Positions 9,459 to 17,110 of a DNA stretch of 64,000 bases are shown one piece after another. Source of the stretch: Methylibium rhizosphaerae (GTDB taxonomy: Bacteria; Pseudomonadota; Gammaproteobacteria; Burkholderiales; Burkholderiaceae_C); NCBI RefSeq assembly GCF_006386545.1, contig NZ_SWAR01000021.1, forward strand, positions 29,621 through 93,620, in the 5' to 3' direction. Made by a program: the position numbers and the translations under genes. Under the pieces are notes generated by a model that did no database searches, was not told the DNA's origin, and saw only the letters and a list, made by a program, of their open reading frames with translations. The stretch's first letter is position 1, and each line of letters starts with the position of its first letter.

Positions 9459-10247
9459 TCAGCGGGCGCGCTGCCAGCCGCGCTGCACGGCATCACGTTC
9501 GCCGGCGGCGTCGAGCGGCGCACCGTCGATCTGGTCGTCGATCGCGCGCAGCACGGCAGCCGGTGTGGTGCTGCTGGCGGCCTGCCGGTAGGCCCCTTGT
9601 GCACCCGCGCCCGCCTCGCCGGCGCCCTGCTGCACCAGCAGCGGCAGCTGCCAGTCGCCGCCGGTGCCCGGCTTGCAGGCCAGGCCGGCCAGGCCGGCCG
9701 GCAGGGTGAAGCTGCGGCAGTAGTCGCCCGAACGGGCGACGAAGCTGACGCCGACCCGCACCCGCGCATCGCCCGGCTGCTGGCTGGCCAGCTGGCTGGT
9801 GAGGGCCTGCGCGAGTTCGGCCTGCGCCACCAGCCGGCCGTCCTCCGCGCGCGCCCACATGGCATCCGACGGCGCGGCGAACTGGCTGCGGCCCAGCCAG
9901 ACGCCCAGCATCAGGCTGGCAGCCAGCATGCCCCACTGGCCCCAGCGGCTGTCGAACAGCGGCATGCGGCGGCGCGGCGCTGCGGTGATGGCCACGACCT
10001 TGCCGGGTGCCTCGACTGCGGTGTCGCCGCGCAGCACCGCCTGCAGTCGCTCGGGGACCGGCTCGTCGAGCACCGCGTCGAACGCGCCATGCAGCACGCC
10101 CCGCAGGGCGCGCTGGCGCGCCACCCGGGCAGCCAGCTCGGCGTCGGCCGACATCGCCGCCTCGATCTCCCGGCTGGCGGCCGCGTCGAGTTCATGGTCC
10201 ACATAGGCCATGAGCACTTCATCGGTGTAGCGGGGCGCTGTGTTCAT
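9459..10247 (-). CDS. Membrane anti-sigma factor
   Basis: The 262-residue protein has an N-terminal anti-sigma domain (EVLMAYVDHELDAAASREIE, the typical start of RsiW/RskA-like factors), one transmembrane segment near residues 105-122 (WGMLAASLMLGVWLG) and a periplasmic C-terminal part. The zinc-binding H-x3-C-x2-C motif of the ZAS subgroup is not seen. Its ATG overlaps the sigma factor stop (ATGA), the usual arrangement for a cognate pair. It should hold the ECF sigma factor at the membrane until a signal triggers release. Confidence 0.82.
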   Translation of the reverse strand: MNTAPRYTDEVLMAYVDHELDAAASREIEAAMSADAELAARVARQRALRGVLHGAFDAVLDEPVPERLQAVLRGDTAVEAPGKVVAITAAPRRRMPLFDSRWGQWGMLAASLMLGVWLGRSQFAAPSDAMWARAEDGRLVAQAELAQALTSQLASQQPGDARVRVGVSFVARSGDYCRSFTLPAGLAGLACKPGTGGDWQLPLLVQQGAGEAGAGAQGAYRQAASSTTPAAVLRAIDDQIDGAPLDAAGERDAVQRGWQRAR

Positions 10248-10744
10248 CGCGCGGTACCTCCAAGCAGAGCGGCCTGCAGCGCTTCGCGGGCACGTGCCAG
10301 GCGGCTGGTCAGGGTGCCGATCGGGATGTCGAGCACCTCGGCCGCCTCCTTGTAGGGCAACCCCTCGACCAGTACGAGACCGACCACCAGCCGCTGGTCG
10401 TCATTGAGTGTGGCCATCGCCTGCTGTACCGCCATCATGTCCGTGCGTCTTTCCATCACCGCATCGCCGACGTGTTCGCCGGCCTCCTCGGGCGCGAAGA
10501 GTTCGTCGCGCCGAGCCCGTGCCCGCACCTCGTCGATCCAGGCGTTTTTCATGATCCTGAACACCCAGCTGTCCAGCCGGGTACCCGGCTGCCACTGGTC
10601 GCAGCGCACGAGTGCGCGCTCCACCGCCAGCTGCACCAGGTCGTCGGCGTCTTCGCGGTGGCGCGTGATCGCGCGCGCGAAACGCCGCAGCCGCGGCAGC
10701 AGGCCGGCGAGTTGCTCACGTACCAGCTCGCTCGATGCGCTCAT
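10244..10744 (-). CDS. ECF-family RNA polymerase sigma factor
   Basis: The 166-residue protein has sigma region 2 (LLPRLRRFARAITRHREDADDLVQ, WVFRIMKNAWIDEVRAR) and region 4 (LNDDQRLVVGLVLVEGLPYKEAAEVL, followed by GTLTSRLARAREAL). It lacks regions 1 and 3, as expected for ECF factors. The start is ambiguous: ATG at 10744 gives the usual N-terminus, and ATG at 10786 would add 14 residues; neither has a strong ribosome binding site. It heads the operon with anti-sigma factor, exporter and flavoprotein, and is divergent from a secreted subtilase about 100 bp away. Confidence 0.88.
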   Translation of the reverse strand: MSASSELVREQLAGLLPRLRRFARAITRHREDADDLVQLAVERALVRCDQWQPGTRLDSWVFRIMKNAWIDEVRARARRDELFAPEEAGEHVGDAVMERRTDMMAVQQAMATLNDDQRLVVGLVLVEGLPYKEAAEVLDIPIGTLTSRLARAREALQAALLGGTAR

Positions 10745-10845
10745 GTCATATTGGACAAAACGTCGGAGCGGCGGATTTTCTTCCATGGCCCGGACGTTGT
10801 TGCTGTTGTCGGCAGGGTCATCCGCCGGCGCGTTGACCGACCTGC

Positions 10846-12171
10846 ATGAAAAAGATCCTCGTTGCCCTCGCCTGCACCATGGCGCTTCCCGCGGTGGCGC
10901 AGCTGCGCCTGCCGCAAGTCCCGCAAGTGCCGAGCCTGCCCTCCGTGCCGGTCGATCGGGTGGACCGCGGCCTGAACCAGCTGTCGTCGCAGCGCATCGA
11001 CCTGCGCGAGCTGCGCCAGCGCACCGTGGGCGAGCTGCTGCGCCGCGCCCCGGACCGGCTGGAGCGCGACCCTGCCGGCGAGCTGGCGGTGCGCAGCGAG
11101 GTGGTGGCGGTGTCGCCCACGCCCGCGGCGCTGGCCGCGGCCCGGGCGGCCGGTTTCGTGATCGCCCGCGAGCAGGTGCTCGAGGGCCTGGGCGAACGCG
11201 TGGTGGTGCTGCGTGCGCCGCCTGGGCTCGACACCGGGGCCGCCCTGCAGCAGTTGCGCGCGCTCGACCCGCAAGGCCAGTACGACCACAACCATGTCTA
11301 CCTTCGCAGCGGCACGGCGGCGGCCGGCAACAAGGCCGCCGCACCGGCGCAGGCTGCGCCGGGCGAGCCGTCGCTGCGCATCGGCCTGGTCGACGGCGGC
11401 GTGGACCGTGGCCATCCGTCGCTGCGCGGCATCGCCTTGCAGACCCATGGCTGCGCAGACAAGCCGGTGCCCAGCGCGCACGGCACCGCCGTGGCCTCGC
11501 TGCTGGTGGGAGGCGAAGGCCGCTTCACCGGGGCCGCGCCCGGTGCCATGCTGTTTGCCGCCGACGTGTATTGCGCAGAAGCCACCGGCGGAGCCGCCGA
11601 TGCGATCGCGCAGGCGCTCGCGTGGATGGCGCGCGAACGCGTGCCGGTGGTCAACATGAGCCTGGTGGGGCCGCCCAACCGCCTGCTGGAGCGCGTGGTT
11701 TCGGCGTTGCTGGCACGAGGGCACCTCGTGGTGGCGGCCGTCGGCAACGACGGCCCGGCGGCACCACCGCTGTACCCGGCAGCCTATCCCGGCGTGGTGG
11801 CGGTCACCGGCGTGGATGCGCGTCGCCGCGTGCTGCCCGAAGCCGGCCAGGGGCCGCATGTGGCGTTCGCGGCGCCTGGTGCCGAGGTGGCGGTGGCGGC
11901 GGTGGGTGACGCCGGTTATGTGGCTGCACGCGGCACCTCGTTCGCCGCGCCGCTGGTGGCCGGCCTGCTGGCGGCCCGGCTGCCCCGGCCCGACACCTTG
12001 CTCGCCGAGCGTGCGGTCCATGAACTCGCAGCCACGGCTGTCGATCTGGGGGCCAGCGGGCGCGACGCGGTGTTCGGCCACGGCCTGGTGGGCCAGGCGC
12101 TGCGCATCGACCCGTCCCGCCTGGCGCGTGCCGACGAGGCCGCCGCGCACCGCCTGCTCCAGCGGCAGTGA
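10846..12171 (+). CDS. Secreted S8 (subtilisin-like) serine protease
   Basis: The 441-residue protein starts with a signal peptide (MKKILVALACTMALPAVAQ). An N-terminal region of about 150 residues resembles an inhibitor-like propeptide. The catalytic domain shows D183 in LVDGGVDRGHP, H212 in SAHGTAVASLL and S365 in GTSFAAPLVAG, so the triad is complete. It is relatively short, with no C-terminal anchor. Located divergently from the ECF sigma/anti-sigma operon, it may belong to the same regulon or act on its signal; that link is inferred from position only. Confidence 0.9.
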   Translation: MKKILVALACTMALPAVAQLRLPQVPQVPSLPSVPVDRVDRGLNQLSSQRIDLRELRQRTVGELLRRAPDRLERDPAGELAVRSEVVAVSPTPAALAAARAAGFVIAREQVLEGLGERVVVLRAPPGLDTGAALQQLRALDPQGQYDHNHVYLRSGTAAAGNKAAAPAQAAPGEPSLRIGLVDGGVDRGHPSLRGIALQTHGCADKPVPSAHGTAVASLLVGGEGRFTGAAPGAMLFAADVYCAEATGGAADAIAQALAWMARERVPVVNMSLVGPPNRLLERVVSALLARGHLVVAAVGNDGPAAPPLYPAAYPGVVAVTGVDARRRVLPEAGQGPHVAFAAPGAEVAVAAVGDAGYVAARGTSFAAPLVAGLLAARLPRPDTLLAERAVHELAATAVDLGASGRDAVFGHGLVGQALRIDPSRLARADEAAAHRLLQRQ

Positions 12172-12327
12172 GCGGCGCTGTTACACCCGCTTGCGTCTTC
12201 GTTTCCGGTGACCGGAAGAAATCCGCCGGCCCTGTCGTTGTTGCTCATGAGGCCGCAGTTCGTGGCTCTGCGGCGCCCGGCGAGGCGCGCAGGTGAACGC
12301 GGCACAACACTGAGACAGGAGTTCGTC

Positions 12328-12939
12328 ATGAAGAAGCGCAATCACTGGTTCGTCACCCTGGGTCTGGCCGCCACCCTCGCGGCCGCATGGCCGGCGCACG
12401 CCATCGGCGTGGGCGGTGGTCTCGGCGGTGGCTTGGGAGGCGGCCTGGGTGGCGGCTTCAACGGTGGTGGCCAGGGCGGCGTTGGCGGTGCGGGTGCCGC
12501 CGGCGGGGGCCTCTCCGGCGGCGTGAATGCAAGCGGCTCGCGAGGTGGTGTGGCGGTCGGCGTGGGTGGTGCCGCACAAGGCTCGGCCCACGGCGCCGTT
12601 CGCAGCGAAAGTGCCGAGCGTGGCATCGAGAAGGCGGCGCAGAAGGCCGGCAACGCTGCGCAGCGCGCGGCCACCACGGTGAAGAGCGGCCGCGACGCCG
12701 CCATGCAGCAGGGTGCCGAAGCGGCCGCGACCGGCCGGGCCGGCGCACAGGCCGGCGCGCAAGCCGGCGTGGGCGTGGCCCGCGATGCCGCAGAACGCGC
12801 CCGCAATGCGAGCGTCGAAGCCGGCGGCGCCGGCAGCGCTGCAGCCGAGGCAGGCCTGAGCACCCAGCGCGGTTCGGCCAGCGCCGGCGTGGGCGCCGAA
12901 AGCGCAGCCCAGGGCTCGGTGCGCGGCGAGCGCAAGTAA
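12328..12939 (+). CDS. Glycine/alanine-rich secreted protein
   Basis: The 203-residue product has a signal peptide (about residues 1-26, ending AHA) and then a glycine-rich block of GGGLGGGL-type repeats up to about residue 65. The rest is Ala/Gly/Ser/Arg-rich with helical stretches (ERGIEKAAQKAGNAAQRAA). The ATG at 12328 has AGGAG seven bases upstream; the longer in-frame start lacks both. No domain is recognised. It follows the subtilase on the same strand after 156 bp and ends at a terminator. Low complexity makes any functional call unsafe; a structural or surface role is possible. Confidence 0.65.
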   Translation: MKKRNHWFVTLGLAATLAAAWPAHAIGVGGGLGGGLGGGLGGGFNGGGQGGVGGAGAAGGGLSGGVNASGSRGGVAVGVGGAAQGSAHGAVRSESAERGIEKAAQKAGNAAQRAATTVKSGRDAAMQQGAEAAATGRAGAQAGAQAGVGVARDAAERARNASVEAGGAGSAAAEAGLSTQRGSASAGVGAESAAQGSVRGERK

Positions 12940-13016
12940 GGTCAGAAGAAAGCCGGCGGCCTGCGGCGGGACTGCTCTCTCCAGCCCCTGCAGGCCCGCC
13001 CGGCCCCTCATGAAGA

Positions 13017-13039
13017 ACGGCGCCCTCGGGCGCCGTTTT
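13017..13039 (+). terminator. Terminator between the glycine-rich gene and glcB
   Basis: ACGGCGCC pairs with GGCGCCGT around a CTCG loop and is followed by TTTT on the plus strand. It ends the glycine-rich gene. The minus side is less T-rich (TTCTTC) but could also serve the convergent glcB. Confidence 0.75.
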
Positions 13040-13086
13040 CCTTTGCGTATCCCCTTTCGGGAGCGGGCCGCAGGCGGCCCGGGCGC

Positions 13087-15264
13087 TCAGGCCTGGCCGG
13101 CCTTGACCTTCAGGCGCCAGGCATGCAGCAGCGGCTCGGTGTAGCCGCTGGGCTGGGCCATGCCCTTGAACACGAGATCGAGCGCCGCCTTGTAGGCGGC
13201 CGAGGTGTCGAAGCGGCCGGCCATCGGCTGGTACAGCGGGTCGCCGGCATTCTGCTGGTCCACCACCTTGGCCATGCGCTCGAAGGTGGCGTGCACCTGC
13301 TCGGCGCTCACCACGCCGTGGTGCAGCCAGTTGGCGATGTGCTGGCTGCTGATGCGCAGCGTCGCGCGGTCTTCCATGAGGCCGACGTTGTGGATGTCGG
13401 GCACCTTGGAGCAGCCCACGCCCTGGTCGATCCAGCGCACCACGTAGCCGAGGATGCCCTGCACGTTGTTGTCGAGCTCCTGCTGGCGCTCGGCGGCGGT
13501 CCATTTCGCCTCGGGTGCGACCGGGATCTGCAGCAGGTTGGCCAGGATGTTGTCGCGCTCGGCATGCGCGTCGGTCTTTTCCAGCGCCTTCTGCACCTCG
13601 CTCACCTCGACCTGGTGGTAGTGCAGCGCATGCAACGTGGCGGCGGTGGGCGAGGGCACCCAGGCGGTGTTGGCGCCGGCCTTCGGGTGGGCGATCTTCT
13701 GCTCCAGCATGGCGGCCATCAGGTCGGGCATGGCCCACATGCCCTTGCCGATCTGGGCGCGGCCGCGCAGGCCGGCCGACAGGCCGACCAGCACGTTGTT
13801 CTTCTCGTAGGCCTGGATCCAGGCGCTGGTCTTCATGTCGCCCTTGCGGAACATCGGGCCGGCCAGCATGGCGGTGTGCATTTCGTCGCCGGTCCGGTCG
13901 AGGAAGCCCGTGTTGATGAAGGCCACGCGGGACGCGGCGGCCTCGATGCAGGCCATGAGGTTGACGCTGGTGCGGCGCTCCTCGTCCATGATGCCCAGCT
14001 TCACCGTGTTGGCCGGCAGGCCGAGCAGCTGTTCCACGCGGCCGAATAGCTCGCTGGCGAAGGCCACTTCCTTGGGCCCGTGCATCTTGGGCTTCACGAT
14101 GTAGATCGAGCCGGTGCGCGAGTTGGCACGGCGCTTCAGGTCGACCAGCGCGATGGTCACGGTGATCACCGCGTCCATGATCCCTTCGGGGATCTCGCGG
14201 CCCTCGCCGTAGAGGATGGCGGGGTTGGTCATCAGGTGGCCGACGTTGCGCACGAACATCAGCGAGCGGCCGTGCAGCGTGAGCTTGCCGCCGTCGGCGC
14301 CGGTGTATTGCCGGTCCGGGTTGAGGCCGCGGGTGAAGGTCTTGCCGCCCTTGGCGACCTGCTCGGTGAGGGTGCCTTGCAGGATGCCCAGCCAGTTGCC
14401 GTAGGCGAGCACCTTGTCCTCGGCATCGACCACCGCCACCGAGTCCTCGAGGTCGAGGATGGTGGACAGCGCCGCTTCGAGCACCACGTCTGCAATGCCG
14501 GCCGGGTCGGTCTTGCCGATGGGCGTGGCGCGGTCGATGCGGATGTCGATGTGCAGGCCGTTGTGCCTGAGCAGCACCGACGACGGCGCAGCGGCATCGC
14601 CCTGGTAGCCCACGAGCTGCGAACCGTCGGCCAGGCTGGTGGTGCCGCTGCCCAGCGCCACCACCAGCTTGCCGCCTTCGACGCGGTAGCCGGTGGCCTG
14701 CTTGTGCGAGCCCTGGGCCAGCGGCGCCGCCTGGTCGAGCACGTTGCGGGCGAACTCGATCACCTTGGCGCCGCGCACCGGGTTGTAGCCGCTGCCTTTC
14801 TCGGCGCCGCCGCTTTCTGGAATGGCATCGGTGCCGTACAGCGCGTCATACAGCGAACCCCAGCGGGCGTTGGCGGCATTGAGCGCGTAGCGGGCGTTCA
14901 GGATGGGCACCACCAGCTGCGGGCCGGCCTGCACCGCCAGTTCCGCATCGACGTTGGTGGTGGTGGCCTGCACGCCGCTGGGCTGCGGCAGCAGGTAGCC
15001 GATCTGCTCGAGGAAGGCGCGGTAGGCCTTCATGTCGGTGATGGGGCCCGGGTTGGCACGGTGCCAGGTGTCGAGCTCGGCCTGCAGGCGGTCGCGTTCG
15101 GCCAGCAGCGCGATGTTCTTCGGCGCGAGGTCGGCCACGATGGCGTCGAACCCCTGCCAGAACGTGGCGCTGGCCACGCCGGTGGCCGGCAGCACCTTTT
15201 CTTCGATGAAACGATGCAGCTCGTTGGCGACCTGGAGGCGGTGGATGGTGGTGCGTGCGGTCAT
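13087..15264 (-). CDS. glcB: Malate synthase G
   Basis: The 725-residue protein matches malate synthase G, which condenses glyoxylate with acetyl-CoA to give malate in the glyoxylate/glycolate pathway. Length agrees with the E. coli enzyme (about 723). Recognisable segments are [10 protein letters not shown], the catalytic region [51 protein letters not shown] and [16 protein letters not shown]. The ATG at 15264 has AGAGAGG upstream; a longer in-frame extension overlaps the HAD gene and is an artefact. The HAD protein gene lies 37 bp upstream on the same strand. Confidence 0.96.
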   Translation of the reverse strand: MTARTTIHRLQVANELHRFIEEKVLPATGVASATFWQGFDAIVADLAPKNIALLAERDRLQAELDTWHRANPGPITDMKAYRAFLEQIGYLLPQPSGVQATTTNVDAELAVQAGPQLVVPILNARYALNAANARWGSLYDALYGTDAIPESGGAEKGSGYNPVRGAKVIEFARNVLDQAAPLAQGSHKQATGYRVEGGKLVVALGSGTTSLADGSQLVGYQGDAAAPSSVLLRHNGLHIDIRIDRATPIGKTDPAGIADVVLEAALSTILDLEDSVAVVDAEDKVLAYGNWLGILQGTLTEQVAKGGKTFTRGLNPDRQYTGADGGKLTLHGRSLMFVRNVGHLMTNPAILYGEGREIPEGIMDAVITVTIALVDLKRRANSRTGSIYIVKPKMHGPKEVAFASELFGRVEQLLGLPANTVKLGIMDEERRTSVNLMACIEAAASRVAFINTGFLDRTGDEMHTAMLAGPMFRKGDMKTSAWIQAYEKNNVLVGLSAGLRGRAQIGKGMWAMPDLMAAMLEQKIAHPKAGANTAWVPSPTAATLHALHYHQVEVSEVQKALEKTDAHAERDNILANLLQIPVAPEAKWTAAERQQELDNNVQGILGYVVRWIDQGVGCSKVPDIHNVGLMEDRATLRISSQHIANWLHHGVVSAEQVHATFERMAKVVDQQNAGDPLYQPMAGRFDTSAAYKAALDLVFKGMAQPSGYTEPLLHAWRLKVKAGQA

Positions 15265-15301
15265 GGTGATGAACCTCTCTGGGAGTCTTGGAAGCGAAGC
15301 G

Positions 15302-15979
15302 TCAGGAAGCGGGAAAGAAGGCCAGCACGTCGCGCAGGCTGGTGCCGGTGCGCGAGGGCGCGCCCAGCGGCTCGGCCGGCGCGCCCTGGCGGTTGACCCA
15401 CAAGGTGGTGTAGCCGAACCAGGTGGCGCCCAGGGCGTCCCAGCCGTTGCTCGAGACGAACAGGATGTTCCTTGCCGGCAGGCCCAGTGCCTGCGGTCCC
15501 AGGGCATAGGCGGCCGGGTCGGTCTTGTAGCGGCGCACCTCGTGCACCGACAGCACATGGTCGAGCAGGCCGTCGAAGCCGGCGCTCTTCACTGCCACGC
15601 CCAGCATGTCGGGGTCGCCGTTGCTCAGGATGCCGGTGGGCACGCCGCGTTTCTTCAGCGCCTGCAGCACCGCCTTGTTTTCCGGAAAGGCAGCCAGCGC
15701 CCGGTACTGGTTCATGAGCCGGTCCTCGCGCTCGGGGGGCAGCGCCAGCGCCAGGCGCTCGGCGGCGTAGCGCAGGGCGCAGCGGGTCAGCTCCCAGAAC
15801 GGCCGGTAGTGCTCGGGTCCGCTCATCGACACGAGGCGGGTGTAGTCGATCTGCTTGTCGCGCCACAGCGCAGCCAGCTTCTCGCCCTGGCCGGCATAGA
15901 ACTGCTCGGCCAGGCTCGCCACGCTGTACACGTCGAACAGCGTGCCGTAGGCATCGAAAAGCACGGCTTGGGGCTTCAT
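15302..15979 (-). CDS. HAD-family protein, L-2-haloacid dehalogenase type II
   Basis: The 225-residue protein has the HAD nucleophile D9 in [10 protein letters not shown], the Ser motif ILSNGDP, Lys in YKTDPAAY and the acidic motif [12 protein letters not shown]. These match the type II haloacid dehalogenase subgroup, including SSNGWD, which hydrolyses L-2-haloalkanoates to D-2-hydroxy acids. Its position directly ahead of glcB is compatible with glyoxylate-like acids as products, though many family members are general phosphatases. It is divergent from the LysR gene. Confidence 0.88.
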   Translation of the reverse strand: MKPQAVLFDAYGTLFDVYSVASLAEQFYAGQGEKLAALWRDKQIDYTRLVSMSGPEHYRPFWELTRCALRYAAERLALALPPEREDRLMNQYRALAAFPENKAVLQALKKRGVPTGILSNGDPDMLGVAVKSAGFDGLLDHVLSVHEVRRYKTDPAAYALGPQALGLPARNILFVSSNGWDALGATWFGYTTLWVNRQGAPAEPLGAPSRTGTSLRDVLAFFPAS

Positions 15980-16001
15980 GAGTCGAGCACTCTAATGCTG
16001 A

Positions 16002-16027
16002 CCTGGGTAGCGATAAATATCGCCAGG
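16002..16027. promoter_or_regulatory. Candidate LysR-type operator
   Basis: Between the divergent HAD and LysR genes lies GCGATAAATATCGC (5-bp arms around AAAT), flanked by CCTGG on the left and CCAGG on the right. A dyad centred on an AT-rich core in a divergent LysR promoter region is the usual layout of a LysR autoregulatory site. Confidence 0.45.
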
Positions 16028-16070
16028 ATCGGTTGATCTTTGCCGAAACAGGGGCTAATCTGCCCGGGCT

Positions 16071-16988
16071 ATGGACCGCCTGAAGCAGATCGAATCGTTC
16101 GTCGCCGTGGCCACCAAGGGCAGCCTCACCGCCGCCGCCAATGCCGAAGGCGTGGCCCCGGCCGTCATCGGCCGGCGCATCGACGCGCTGGAGGAGCGCC
16201 TGGGCGTGAAGCTGCTGGTGCGCACCACCCGCCGCATCACCCTCACCCATGAAGGCAGCGCCTTCCTCGAGGACTGCCAGCGCCTGCTGGCCGACCTGGC
16301 GAATGCCGAAGCCAGCGTGAGCGCCGGCGGCGTGAAGGCCAGCGGCCACCTGCGGCTCACCGCTCCGGCCGGCTTCGGCCGACGGCATGTGGCGCCGCTG
16401 GTGCCCCGTTTCGCGGAGCTGCATCCGGAGGTGTCGATCTCGCTGAACCTGTCGGACCGGGTGGTGGACATCGTCAACGAAGGTTTCGACTGTGCGGTGC
16501 GGGTGGGCGACCTGCCCGATTCCAGCCTGGTGAGCGTGCGGCTGGCCGACAACCGGCGGCTGTGCGTGGCCACGCCGGACTACCTGCGCCGCCACGGTAC
16601 GCCGCGCCATCCGAACGAGCTGTCCCACCACGACTGCCTCACGCTCAGCTCCGACGCGAGCCAGACCCGCGGCTGGGCTTTCACCATCGACGCAGAACTG
16701 CATCACCTGCGCCCCTCGGCGCGGCTCGATTGCTCCGATGGCCAGGTGCTGCACGACTGGTGCCTGGCGGGCCTGGGCATCGCCTGGCGCTCCACCTGGG
16801 AAGTCGAGCGCGAGGTGGCCGAAGGCCGGCTGGTCAGCGTGCTGGACGACTTTGCCGCGCCGCCCAACGGCATCTATGCGGTGTTCCCGCAGCGCAAGCA
16901 CCTGCCGCTGCGGGTGCGGTTGTGGATCGACTTCCTGAAGCACACCTACGGCGACACGGGCTACTGGTCGCCGCATGCTGCTGCCTAG
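16071..16988 (+). CDS. LysR-family transcriptional regulator
   Basis: The 305-residue protein has the N-terminal winged helix-turn-helix (IESFVAVATKGSLTAAANAEGVAPAVIGRRIDALEERLGV, residues 7-46) and a C-terminal periplasmic-binding-like effector domain (SGHLRLTAPAGFGRRHVAPL onward). It resembles the CrgA/DsdC-like group. It is divergent from the HAD-glcB pair with about 90 bp between starts, so it probably controls that pair and itself. The effector is unknown; a two- or three-carbon acid would fit the neighbours. Confidence 0.92.
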   Translation: MDRLKQIESFVAVATKGSLTAAANAEGVAPAVIGRRIDALEERLGVKLLVRTTRRITLTHEGSAFLEDCQRLLADLANAEASVSAGGVKASGHLRLTAPAGFGRRHVAPLVPRFAELHPEVSISLNLSDRVVDIVNEGFDCAVRVGDLPDSSLVSVRLADNRRLCVATPDYLRRHGTPRHPNELSHHDCLTLSSDASQTRGWAFTIDAELHHLRPSARLDCSDGQVLHDWCLAGLGIAWRSTWEVEREVAEGRLVSVLDDFAAPPNGIYAVFPQRKHLPLRVRLWIDFLKHTYGDTGYWSPHAAA

Positions 16989-17110
16989 GCCAGGCAAGCA
17001 CGCGCGCGAAGCTTCCGCAAGGGCCCCGAAACGCTCGAGTTAGGGGGCGCGTCCGACATCGCCTCCTCCGTACACTGCGCCGCGTTTTCGAAGCAGATCA
17101 GGGAGTTGCG

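Noticed and set aside
16562..17110. In-frame extension upstream of the Ig lipoprotein
   Set aside because: It lies within the LysR gene in another frame and would bury the lipoprotein signal.
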